Assembly: GCA_024639765.1 (NCBI GenBank)
Contig: JAHEHU010000014.1
Coordinates: 1 to 47,405, forward strand
Direction: 5' to 3'
DNA: 47,405 bases
Source: Eudoraea sp.
GTDB taxonomy: Bacteria; Bacteroidota; Bacteroidia; Flavobacteriales; Flavobacteriaceae
In this document: positions 37,421 through 47,256 of the stretch, piece by piece
Position numbering within the stretch: the first letter of the stretch is position 1
Layout: each line of letters begins with the position of its first letter
Notes under the pieces: model-generated
Databases searched by the model: none
What the model was told of the DNA's origin: nothing
Seen by the model: the letters and a program-made list of their open reading frames with translations, nothing else
Program-made: the position numbers and the translations under genes

Positions 37421-39328
37421 ATGAGCAATTACTATATCAAAAATTTGGAAGAATATTTTCAGATCTATCGAAAGTCGGTACGTGAACCTGAAAATTTTTG
37501 GGAAGAGATAGCAGAAGAACATTTCGTCTGGAGAAAAAGATGGACCAATGTGATGCGATGGGATTTTACTAAACCCGAAGTAGCATGGTTTGAAAATGCC
37601 AAATTAAATATTACGGAGAATTGTTTAGACAGGCATCTCCACATTAGGGGCGATAAAACGGCCATCCTTTTTGAACCCAATGATCCTAAAGAGGAAGCAC
37701 AACATATTAGTTATAACGAGCTTCATAAAAGGGTCTGTAAAATGGCCAACGTACTAAAGGAACAAGGAGTGGTAAAAGGGGATAGGGTATGTATTTATTT
37801 ACCAATGATCCCGGAACTGGCGATCACTGTCCTTGCCTGTGCGCGCATGGGTGCCGTACATTCTGTTGTTTTTGCCGGGTTTTCTGCACAAGCCCTTGCC
37901 ACTAGGATCAATGACTGCGATTGTAAAATGGTCATTACCTCAGACGGTTCGTTCAGAGGATCTAAGACCATAGATTTAAAAGGTATAGTAGACACGGCTT
38001 TGCAAGACTGTCCTGGTGTAAGAACCGTGTTGGTAGCTAAGCGAATACATTCAGAGGTGGACATGAAAAAGGGGAGGGACCAATGGCTTCAACCTTTAAT
38101 AGATAAGGCTAGTTCTAAAAATAGCGCTGAGATCATGGATGCCGAGGACCCCCTGTTCATCTTGTATACATCCGGATCTACGGGTAAACCAAAAGGGATG
38201 GTGCATAGCAGTGCCGGGTATATGGTCTATACTGCCTATACCTTTAAGAATATTTTCAATTACCAGGAGAATGATGTGTATTGGTGCACCGCAGACATAG
38301 GGTGGATCACAGGCCATTCATACATCGTTTACGGTCCGCTCGCGAATGGTGCCACCACGGTGATGTTTGAAGGAGTACCGACCTACCCTGATCACGGCCG
38401 ATTTTGGGAAGTTGTAGAAAAACATAAAGTAAACCAGTTCTATACGGCTCCTACGGCCATAAGAGCCCTGGCAAAAGAAAACCTGGACTATGTAGATACA
38501 TACGATCTTTCTTCACTGAAAGTTTTGGGAACTGTAGGTGAACCTATTAATGAAGAGGCCTGGCATTGGTATAACAACAATATTGGAAAGAACAAGAGCC
38601 CCATTGTGGATACATGGTGGCAAACAGAAACGGGAGGTATTATGATCTCTCCAATCCCATATGTAACACCAACGACGCCCACATTTGCCACCCTTCCTTT
38701 TATAGGCGTACAACTTGCTTTAATGGATGAACAAGGAAAGGAATTAGAAGGGAAGCAGGTAGAAGGCAGGTTGTGTATTAAATATCCCTGGCCTTCAATG
38801 GCGCGAACTATTTGGGGCGACCATAAACGGTATTACGACACTTATTTCTCTGCCTTTGACAATATGTATTTTACCGGGGATGGGGCCAAGCGAGATGCTG
38901 TAGGCTATTACAGAATAACAGGAAGGGTAGATGATGTGATCATTGTTTCGGGTCATAATCTGGGAACGGCTCCTATAGAAGATGCTATCAATGAGCATCC
39001 TGCTGTGGCAGAATCTGCCATTGTCGGATTCCCGCATGACATCAAAGGCAACGCTTTATATGGTTTTGTAATATTGAAAGAAATTGGGGAATCTAGAAAA
39101 CCAGAAAATCTTCGAAAGGAGATCAATCAGCAAATTACGGAACATATTGGGCCTATTGCGAAGCTAGAAAAAATACAGTTTGTACCGGGACTCCCAAAAA
39201 CCAGAAGTGGGAAGATCATGCGCAGAATTCTAAGAAAAATTGCAGCCAAAGACACTTCAAATCTCGGGGATATCAGTACGCTTTTAAACCCGGAAGTAGT
39301 TGAGGCAATAATAAAAGAGGCACTCTAG
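37421..39328 (+). CDS. acs: Acetyl-CoA synthetase (AMP-forming)
   Basis: Acs converts acetate, ATP and CoA to acetyl-CoA through acetyl-AMP. The 635-residue protein has the P-loop-like LYTSGSTGKPKGMVHSS, VDTWWQTETGGIMISP (Trp399/Trp400, the acetate-restricting tryptophan region), GRVDDVIIVSGH and PKTRSGKIMRR, with the regulatory lysine as Lys598. The usual Arg in SGHRLGTA is Asn513 here (SGHNLGTAP), near the hinge and ATP-phosphate region, a notable substitution. It follows the symporter by 10 bp, forming an acetate import and activation unit. It is convergent with the next gene, one base apart, and no terminator is visible. Confidence 0.95.
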   Translation: MSNYYIKNLEEYFQIYRKSVREPENFWEEIAEEHFVWRKRWTNVMRWDFTKPEVAWFENAKLNITENCLDRHLHIRGDKTAILFEPNDPKEEAQHISYNELHKRVCKMANVLKEQGVVKGDRVCIYLPMIPELAITVLACARMGAVHSVVFAGFSAQALATRINDCDCKMVITSDGSFRGSKTIDLKGIVDTALQDCPGVRTVLVAKRIHSEVDMKKGRDQWLQPLIDKASSKNSAEIMDAEDPLFILYTSGSTGKPKGMVHSSAGYMVYTAYTFKNIFNYQENDVYWCTADIGWITGHSYIVYGPLANGATTVMFEGVPTYPDHGRFWEVVEKHKVNQFYTAPTAIRALAKENLDYVDTYDLSSLKVLGTVGEPINEEAWHWYNNNIGKNKSPIVDTWWQTETGGIMISPIPYVTPTTPTFATLPFIGVQLALMDEQGKELEGKQVEGRLCIKYPWPSMARTIWGDHKRYYDTYFSAFDNMYFTGDGAKRDAVGYYRITGRVDDVIIVSGHNLGTAPIEDAINEHPAVAESAIVGFPHDIKGNALYGFVILKEIGESRKPENLRKEINQQITEHIGPIAKLEKIQFVPGLPKTRSGKIMRRILRKIAAKDTSNLGDISTLLNPEVVEAIIKEAL

Positions 39329-39329
39329 T

Positions 39330-39716
39330 TCATAGGATAGCATAAAATAAAACGCCACCAAAAATAAAGGATAGTGGAGAAATAGCTCTTAATCGCACAG
39401 GGGTTAGAATTTCTGCAGATTTAAGGGCATATGCATGATGGTATTTTCTGGGAAGTAAAATTAGAAAAACGGAGGTACCTATCATAAACCAACCCAATAA
39501 TTCAAAAAATGGAGGATATTTTGAAACCGGTGCAGAAAGTATCAATCCGGCTGCAGGGATCATCCGCAGTAGGAGTTCCCCGTAGTTGATCAAAGGTGTA
39601 CTACCTGCTTTTCTCAGAATTTCCCGAGCCCTTATGGGATCAAAAAGCATCAAAAACCCAACGCCTATGATAAAAAGGCCAAATGCTAAAACCAGATATT
39701 TAGCTATTGATAACAT
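39330..39716 (-). CDS. Small integral membrane protein, function unknown
   Basis: The 128-residue protein has about four hydrophobic segments (about 4-24, 44-62, 67-86 and 107-127) and a conserved-looking loop MLFDPIRAREILRKAGSTPLINYGELLLR. I do not recognise a named family with confidence. It begins 3 bp after the stop of the M81 metallopeptidase gene and so belongs to the same transcription unit. Its stop is one base from the stop of the convergent acs gene. Confidence 0.75.
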   Translation of the reverse strand: MLSIAKYLVLAFGLFIIGVGFLMLFDPIRAREILRKAGSTPLINYGELLLRMIPAAGLILSAPVSKYPPFFELLGWFMIGTSVFLILLPRKYHHAYALKSAEILTPVRLRAISPLSFIFGGVLFYAIL

Positions 39717-39719
39717 TTT

Positions 39720-41339
39720 TTATTCAATATCTGATAATGGGATCAAACGAGCCCGAAGATCCGGATCTGACATTTTTTCATCCAACGGATACATCGGCCT
39801 TTTAATGCGTTTGTAGGGAAGTCGATTCAGGTCCTGGTCTACCCCGCCTGGGGTTAGGGCCATGATCCAGTCGCCCCTCATTTCATAGAGTTCAGGAACC
39901 AAATAGCCGATCTTTACAACCAGAATATCTGTTGTTCTTGGATTTAATCCAAGGTTCGTAAAGTCACTTTCATGATGGTATGGCTTGCGTTTTTTGGTAA
40001 CTATAACCGATATACTACCAATTTGCACCACTACTTCGGTTTCGGCATCCTTGTCATCATAATAAATAGAGGTAACGGTTCCTGAGAGTTTTAAAGGAGG
40101 TGCATATCGGTTGTCAACAGCGGCACCTGCCATTGCTGTTACTTCGCCTCCAATTCCTGCTTTAATAGCTTCCCTAACGAAATCAGGACCAGGGATAGAC
40201 GCATAGATAAGGGAAGGGCCTTCTTCGGATTTAAATTCTGGTCGGGCTAATATTTCACGCAAACTCCAGGTAACATCTCCTGCACCGCCAGCTGTGGGGT
40301 TATCTCCCATATCACTAATTATATAAGGGTGTACGGTACTTGTAATGGCTTTCTCCAGGCTTTCTTCCAGGCTTGCAGTTGGGGCTACAAATTGAAATTC
40401 GTTTCTTTTATTCCAAAAACTTTGGGCTAATTTTTCCGCTTCCGATACCACCAATTGTTCATTATCTCCGGTTACCATTACAACGGCATGATTTCGAGGT
40501 TCATCTGCCCAAGCATATCCAATCCAAATGGCTGCGTCTACAATACCTTCCTGCTTTGTAATGGGTTCTAGCTGGGCATAGAGACTTTTTCCGGGTTCTA
40601 TGCGTGTACTAGTCTTTTCACCGGGCAATAAAATAGGAACCGGAATCCAGGCCTTGTAGGCAGGTTTGCCTTTACCGTTTTCTAATCTGGACAATAAATT
40701 ATCAACGGCGCGCTTTTTGGATTCTATGGCATCTTCGTGCGGTGCCATCCGATAGCAAGTAATAAGATCTGAGTGATGTGCAAGTCGTTCCGACACATTT
40801 CCGTGAAGATCCATTGAAGTGGAAATTAGGGTATTGTTACCCACAACCTTCCGTATCCTTTCTATTAAATCGCCTTCAGGATCATCTAAACCCACCACAC
40901 TCATTGCCCCATGTATGTCAAGAAATAAGCCATCCAGTGGAACATTTTCCTCAAGCATGTTAAGTGTCTTGGATAGCAAGGATTCATATGCTTTCCTTGT
41001 TACCGTTCCACCGGGTAGTGCATGTCCCTTTAATGTCGGGATCCATTGTGCCCTTTTTCTATTTATGGAGTCTGACTCCAGGAAAGGATAATAAGAAAAA
41101 ACCTCAACTCCGGTTTTAGCATGAAAAGCATCTTCTTGGGTGAGGGCAGGAGAAAAAGTACTAGATTCTATAGCAATACCTGCTATAGCTACCTTGGGAA
41201 GTACTTTTTTTTGGGAATTATTGGATTCTTTTTCAACTAGTTTAGTTTGACCTAGAGCAGAAAGAGCAGTCAGCACTAAGAGTACCAAACAATTAACACT
41301 GGTTTTTAAGAATGATCTTTTATCTGGTAGGGAGCGCAT
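39720..41339 (-). CDS. M81-family metallopeptidase (MlrC/microcystinase C-like), exported
   Basis: The 539-residue protein has the DUF1485/MlrC N-terminal domain and MlrC C-terminal domain. Likely zinc ligands are visible in order: Glu58 in AGIAIESSTFSP, His143 in FLDIHGAM, and Asp177 and His179 in SMDLHGN, with MAPHED following at about 198-203. The C-terminal domain shows DMGDNPTAGGAGDVT and LTPGGVDQDLNRL. Residues 1-31 form a signal sequence with a KRSFLK motif close to the Tat consensus (Lys-Arg instead of Arg-Arg), so it is probably exported. Family members open linear peptides or amides; the substrate here is unknown. A 58-residue membrane-protein gene precedes it by 7 bp. Confidence 0.88.
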   Translation of the reverse strand: MRSLPDKRSFLKTSVNCLVLLVLTALSALGQTKLVEKESNNSQKKVLPKVAIAGIAIESSTFSPALTQEDAFHAKTGVEVFSYYPFLESDSINRKRAQWIPTLKGHALPGGTVTRKAYESLLSKTLNMLEENVPLDGLFLDIHGAMSVVGLDDPEGDLIERIRKVVGNNTLISTSMDLHGNVSERLAHHSDLITCYRMAPHEDAIESKKRAVDNLLSRLENGKGKPAYKAWIPVPILLPGEKTSTRIEPGKSLYAQLEPITKQEGIVDAAIWIGYAWADEPRNHAVVMVTGDNEQLVVSEAEKLAQSFWNKRNEFQFVAPTASLEESLEKAITSTVHPYIISDMGDNPTAGGAGDVTWSLREILARPEFKSEEGPSLIYASIPGPDFVREAIKAGIGGEVTAMAGAAVDNRYAPPLKLSGTVTSIYYDDKDAETEVVVQIGSISVIVTKKRKPYHHESDFTNLGLNPRTTDILVVKIGYLVPELYEMRGDWIMALTPGGVDQDLNRLPYKRIKRPMYPLDEKMSDPDLRARLIPLSDIE

Positions 41340-41346
41340 GGAAAAT

Positions 41347-41523
41347 TTATTTAGGTGTTTGCTTTTGCTTTAAAAAAGCATAGGTAAATCCATTCTGCAA
41401 GGTAAAGGCAACAAGAAGGACTCCAATAATGGTCTCTGAATTCTTATGATCCCCTACCAAAGAGGAGGTAATGAGGATGACCGCGGCCCAGATAAGGGCA
41501 TTAAGTAGTAGAACCTTTTTCAT
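41347..41523 (-). CDS. 58-residue membrane protein upstream of the M81 peptidase
   Basis: This short ORF starts at the ATG 41521-41523 (MKKVLLLNALIWAAVILITS) and ends at the TAA 41347-41349. It has two hydrophobic helices (about 4-21 and 31-50) separated by a polar turn (VGDHKNSET), and a basic C-terminus (LKQKQTPK). The stop is 7 bp before the M81 start, and the ORF fills the otherwise empty gap, which supports a real gene. A one-mismatch -7 box (TACCTTTA) lies about 60 bp upstream. No family is recognised. Confidence 0.7.
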   Translation of the reverse strand: MKKVLLLNALIWAAVILITSSLVGDHKNSETIIGVLLVAFTLQNGFTYAFLKQKQTPK

Positions 41524-41622
41524 AGGGTTGGTTGTTCTCGGATTATATAGTTGGGGTGAAAGAGCATTTCTCTTTCTACTGTTTAAAGGTAAGGAAAAAA
41601 GTGTCAGTTGGATTTGCTTACA

Positions 41623-42186
41623 TTAATTCAGGTCGCTTTTCAGTAAGCCGTAAATTGCGCTATCTGTGTATTTTCCATTGAAAAAATAATGCTCCTTAAA
41701 ATGGGCCTCTTTTTTAAATCCGGAAGCGATAAGGAGTTTTTCAGACCGTTTGTTATTTGGATTGATGTTGGCTTCCAGTCTATGAATCCGTAATACTGCA
41801 AACGCAAAGGGAAGTATGTTCTCAAAGGTTTCCTTCATATACTCCATGCCCCAGTATTCAGGGAGCAGGGCATACCCTATCTCTGCCCTGTTGTGTTGAT
41901 AATTCAAATTCCACAACAAGAAATAGCCTATAAATTCATTGCTTATGTTGTGAGTAATGGCCCAACTTATCCCTTGATTCATTTGAAACATTGTATGATT
42001 CTCCTGAATCATCTTTTCTGAAGCTTCCATATTTTCCAAAGGGGCGGTATCCATAAAGGTAAGAACCTTTGGGTGCGTACGAAGCGTATAAAATGGCAAA
42101 ACATCAGAATCCCTAAACTCCCTGAAAAGAAGTCTTTCGCCGGTTAATTGAGGAAATTGGTCAAATACGGTATCATTGAGCAACAT
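41623..42186 (-). CDS. GNAT-family N-acetyltransferase (RimJ/RimL type)
   Basis: The 187-residue protein has the GNAT fold of the RimJ/RimL group: GERLLFREFRDSDVLPFYTLRTHPKV near the N-terminus, NEFIGYFLLWNLNYQHNRAEIGYALLPEYWGMEYMKE for the acetyl-CoA-binding region, and RIHRLEANINPNNKRSEKLLIASGFKKEA near the C-terminus. The target (a protein N-terminus or a small molecule) cannot be told. The frame is open to 42243, but I use the ATG at 42184-42186, which leaves 23 bp to the upstream gene; the longer form would need a TTG start inside that gene. Confidence 0.88.
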   Translation of the reverse strand: MLLNDTVFDQFPQLTGERLLFREFRDSDVLPFYTLRTHPKVLTFMDTAPLENMEASEKMIQENHTMFQMNQGISWAITHNISNEFIGYFLLWNLNYQHNRAEIGYALLPEYWGMEYMKETFENILPFAFAVLRIHRLEANINPNNKRSEKLLIASGFKKEAHFKEHYFFNGKYTDSAIYGLLKSDLN

Positions 42187-42209
42187 ACGTTCTATATCAG
42201 TAGGCTCTT

Positions 42210-42620
42210 TTATTTTTTTACTCCTAATGTTCCGCCTAACCAACCCATCGGAATATAAGCAGCTACCAGGTCTAATGTTGAGAACCAGGCAGGAGCCGGT
42301 AGGTTGATCACACTAACTATGCCTCCAATTAGGAACAACACACCTATGGCCATGGCAAACTTGGTCTTATGGGTAGCGGCAATTTTAGCCGCTATAAAAG
42401 CCCCGACCAAGGTACCTGCGGCATGCGCCAGGAAGGGGAAAATAAAATGTTTCGGTTCAAACAAAACCATACTCTCTTTTAAACCCTCCATGGTACTCAC
42501 ATCTGCCCCATCGGGTAGTGGAATGACACTTCCATTCAGAGATATAAAGAACATGTTTACGGCACTTCCAATGACAAGTCCAGCTATAACGGCCAGTATA
42601 TTTCGTAAAATGGGATTCAT
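42210..42620 (-). CDS. Small multi-pass membrane protein, function unknown
   Basis: The 136-residue protein has four hydrophobic segments (about 5-25, 60-80, 85-105 and 112-130). Segments such as NILAVIAGLVIGSAVNMFF, FLAHAAGTLVGAFIAAKIAA and FAMAIGVLFLIGGIVSVINLPAP are Gly/Ala-rich and resemble those of uncharacterised Bacteroidota membrane proteins. The ATG at 42618-42620 (MNPILRNILA) fits a membrane-protein start better than the in-frame ATG at 42659, which would add 13 polar residues. The GNAT gene follows after 23 bp. Confidence 0.75.
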   Translation of the reverse strand: MNPILRNILAVIAGLVIGSAVNMFFISLNGSVIPLPDGADVSTMEGLKESMVLFEPKHFIFPFLAHAAGTLVGAFIAAKIAATHKTKFAMAIGVLFLIGGIVSVINLPAPAWFSTLDLVAAYIPMGWLGGTLGVKK

Positions 42621-42742
42621 TTTGGTTGGATTTATGTCATTTTTTAATGACGGGTTCATACGCTACTTAAATGTAGTGAAATTCAAAGAATTAAGTTATT
42701 TACAACACCATTCAACGGGACAGAAATTGGGTAGGATAAAGT

Positions 42743-43228
42743 TTAATGGTGCTGCAGAAAATATTTCTTTATGAGTACTATCTGTCCTAAATGGTAATGG
42801 CAATGTTCAACAATGCCGTGCAGATTTCGGTAATAGGAGCCGTATTTTTTGTCCCCTACGAGTTCCCATAATTGCTGTGTAGGTAATGCCACTACAAGAC
42901 TTGCAAATTCTTCAACTTCAACGAACACTTTTTTTTGCAGTGTTTCCCAATCTTCTTTCGAATTTATGGCTGGGCAATCAAAACTTTCTGCATCGTTTCC
43001 TTTTAGGGGTTTTCCTTGGAGCACCCTGAGCATGACTGTCACAAAATAATTCATATGAAATACCAGCTCGGCAATGGTATGGAAAGACGCCACTGTTTTG
43101 GTAGCCATTTCCCAGCTTACCCCGTTCAGTGTATCTGTAAGGTTGACGGCCGTCCAATTACCCCCAAAATAGACTTGTTTAATATGTTCTGCGATGATGA
43201 TCTGTTGGCTGGTGCTAGTGTGATTCAT
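42743..43228 (-). CDS. DinB-fold protein (DinB_2 type)
   Basis: The 161-residue protein is a four-helix-bundle DinB/YfiT-type protein. Likely metal-binding histidines lie in ASFHTIAELVFHMNYFV and in the C-terminal GIVEHCHYHLGQIVLIKKY, the usual layout of the family's three-His site. Bacteroidota encode many such proteins; some are thiol S-transferases, but the substrate is unknown here. It stands in a run of small minus-strand genes, with 122 bp to the membrane-protein gene downstream and 120 bp to the DUF1697 gene upstream. Confidence 0.87.
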   Translation of the reverse strand: MNHTSTSQQIIIAEHIKQVYFGGNWTAVNLTDTLNGVSWEMATKTVASFHTIAELVFHMNYFVTVMLRVLQGKPLKGNDAESFDCPAINSKEDWETLQKKVFVEVEEFASLVVALPTQQLWELVGDKKYGSYYRNLHGIVEHCHYHLGQIVLIKKYFLQHH

Positions 43229-43348
43229 TTTTTGGGTTCAATTTTTACAATCACTCGAAATCTGATCTTAAATTTACAGATTTAAAATTATTCCCTGTAA
43301 AGCCTTTGATCTGATCTGTTTGAAAATACTCAATAAAATGATCGATGC

Positions 43349-43915
43349 TTAGTTCTTAACCCTCAGTGTATCGCCAATTCGCTTAACGGTATTCCAGTTT
43401 CTCGTGGTCATGTGCTTCCCGTAGAATTTCTCAATAACATTCATTGCCTCGGGAGTTTTGGTTTTGGAAAGATCGAGAAAACTACAGATGTGTTGGTCAG
43501 TGGCATGGAGAATTTTAAGGGATTTATCCTCACTGATCCAGGGTAATTGCAAGTTGGCCACAGGCTTTTGTTGTAGAAAAGAAACATACCCCCTGCTTTC
43601 TTTGGTGAGTATTTCATCCTTGAAAGGATCGTTCTGCAATAGCTCCACTATAGAGTCTGCATTAACAACGATGGTTGGTACGGGAAAATGAAATACCTTT
43701 TCCAATCGTGCTGTAATTTGTTCAGCAAGTTCACTTTCTTCAGATGATAGCGCCTCAAAAATAACATTACCCGAATTTAGGAGGGTAGTAATATTCCGAA
43801 AAGACATGGCTTCAAATTCTTTTCGCAGTTCAGCCATAGGCAATTTATGGTGCCCTCCCACATTAATGCCTCTTAAGAAGGCAATATAAATAGAGGTGTT
43901 TTTGGTTGCTCCCAT
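43349..43915 (-). CDS. DUF1697 family protein
   Basis: The 188-residue cytosolic protein matches DUF1697 through YIAFLRGINVGGHHKLPMAELRKEFEAMSFRNITTLLNSGNVIFEA at the N-terminus, and through GYVSFLQQKP and the C-terminal TRNWNTVKRI. The function of the family is unknown. The start is the ATG at 43913-43915. It is divergent from katG across 180 bp. I saw no clear -7 box on this strand. Confidence 0.92.
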   Translation of the reverse strand: MGATKNTSIYIAFLRGINVGGHHKLPMAELRKEFEAMSFRNITTLLNSGNVIFEALSSEESELAEQITARLEKVFHFPVPTIVVNADSIVELLQNDPFKDEILTKESRGYVSFLQQKPVANLQLPWISEDKSLKILHATDQHICSFLDLSKTKTPEAMNVIEKFYGKHMTTRNWNTVKRIGDTLRVKN

Positions 43916-44052
43916 AGGGTGTTCGCCATTTTATGGCCTAACGGTTCTCATTTAATTCCGTTTAAAACCAGGTAACTGAATTGGTATCGGATTTAAGCAT
44001 GAGCCATAGTTATTATCAATAAGAAATCCACAGTCTTTAAGCAAACATTTGG

Positions 44053-44060
44053 TAAATTTG
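44053..44060 (+). promoter_or_regulatory. Candidate -7 box of katG
   Basis: TAAATTTG is a perfect TAnnTTTG match, giving a start near 44065 and a leader of about 30 bases. There is no TTG at -33, which would fit a promoter that needs an activator. An ATAGTTATTA segment at 44006-44015 resembles one OxyR half-site. Confidence 0.55.
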
Positions 44061-44080
44061 AAAGGAACTGCGAACACTAA

Positions 44081-46348
<2,268 letters not shown>

Positions 46349-46389
46349 TCAAGTAATAGGCAGGGATTAGTGCCTATCTAGAAACTAAT

Positions 46390-46420
46390 AAAGGTGATCC
46401 GTCAAAGGGTCACCTTTTTT
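46390..46420 (+). terminator. Rho-independent terminator after katG
   Basis: The arms AAAGGTGATCC and GGGTCACCTTT pair over 11 positions with one T-G wobble around a 6-base loop and run into a T6 tract. It lies 41 bp after the katG stop. Confidence 0.9.
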
Positions 46421-46463
46421 ATTTGAGTGATTTCAACTCTTACAGTTGAGTTGTATGTGCAGA

Positions 46464-46898
46464 TTATTTGGGCTTGGCCGCAAAAATGACTGGTGTGGTT
46501 CGCGTAAGCACCAGTGAATCTACCATGGCTAATGTACCGTTCTTGTATTTTAAAAAATGCGGGGAATTAATATGCGATTCATAGTCGGCCTGGCTCGCAT
46601 ATATTTCTACTACGGTGATCTTGTTAGGTTTCTCCTTACTGGCCATGGCGTAGAGTGAAAGTACCCCGGGCTCTTTTTCCACGGAGGCACTTATCCCTTC
46701 TTGAAGCATTGCAGTGTAGGCCTCCAGTTGCGTTGGGTCTATTTCCAATTCGGCGATTTGTACAACCAGCTGTCTGTCATTTTCCAATTGTGAAATGCGA
46801 TGGAGCAATTCATTCTGTTGCTTTGTTTCACAATTAGAGAGTCCTAAACCGAGTAGACTGATTAGGAAGATAAACAGGATTTGAAATTTGTTTTTCAT
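46464..46898 (-). CDS. Lipoprotein with antibiotic-biosynthesis-monooxygenase (ABM) domain
   Basis: The 144-residue product has a lipoprotein signal (lipobox LSNC, Cys23) and a short coiled linker (ELLHRISQLENDRQLV). A dimeric alpha-beta ABM domain of the YgiN quinol-monooxygenase type follows: VVQIAELEIDPTQLEAYTAMLQEGISASVEKEPGVLSLYAMA, then KITVVEIYASQADYESHINSPHFLKYK. The secreted, lipid-anchored form is less usual than the cytosolic one. It is convergent with katG, but a shared role in oxidative stress is only a guess. A weak hairpin (CAACT/AGTTG) lies after its stop at about 46432-46452. Confidence 0.85.
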   Translation of the reverse strand: MKNKFQILFIFLISLLGLGLSNCETKQQNELLHRISQLENDRQLVVQIAELEIDPTQLEAYTAMLQEGISASVEKEPGVLSLYAMASKEKPNKITVVEIYASQADYESHINSPHFLKYKNGTLAMVDSLVLTRTTPVIFAAKPK

Positions 46899-47130
46899 AA
46901 GTTATTTTTTTCTGTAGCACAAACTACTGGCTTACACTTTTTCAAAAACCAAGTGGTAATGATCCATCACCTCTTTACAAAGTAAACCTTGTTGGCGCTT
47001 CTTCTAAATTTAGTTGCCATATTACGAAATTCCTGATCAGTGAAATATCTGGGAATTAGTCATAAATACAGTCAATACTTTCTAAGAAACAACTTTCTGA
47101 ACTTTTTCCCGCATTACCCAAAATGGTATT
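46899..47130. other. Non-coding stretch upstream of the ABM lipoprotein gene
   Basis: These 232 bp contain no credible ORF. On the minus strand TTTACTTTGTAAA near 46975-46985 is a small inverted repeat with 5-bp arms, and may be a regulatory site. I found no perfect -7 box. The attC-like palindrome follows on the right. Confidence 0.4.
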
Positions 47131-47256
47131 GCATAACCGTCATTTGCAGGTTTTAAGATACTATTTTTCGGTTAAGCATTGGGCGCTCGCAATTCGGAGT
47201 GGATTGGGACGTAGTAGCCCCGATAGCTATCAAGTCCTCCCTAATTGCCGTTATAC
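47131..47256. repeat. 126-bp imperfect palindrome, attC-like or MITE-like
   Basis: The left end is GCATAACCGTCATTTGCAGG and the right end, read in reverse complement, is GTATAACGGCAATTAGGG, so the termini mirror each other through ATAAC and further matches. The arms continue to match loosely (AGG..TTAAGATACTAT against AGGACTTGATAGCTAT), giving about 45 bp per arm around a GC-richer centre. The outer GTATAAC and GTTATGC boxes are close to the attC R'' and R' boxes (RYYYAAC and GTTRRRY), with one mismatch each, and the length is in the attC range. The right box contains the stop codon of the flanking gene, as in integron cassettes. No integrase gene is in the window, so the class is uncertain. 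Confidence 0.45.

Noticed and set aside
42187-42243. 19-codon N-terminal extension of the GNAT protein
   Set aside because: It needs a TTG start inside the upstream membrane-protein gene, and the extension is a basic stretch not expected at the start of a GNAT fold.
46432-46452. Hairpin CAACT/AGTTG as terminator of the ABM lipoprotein gene
   Set aside because: The stem is only five pairs and has no T tract on the minus strand; it is too weak to call.
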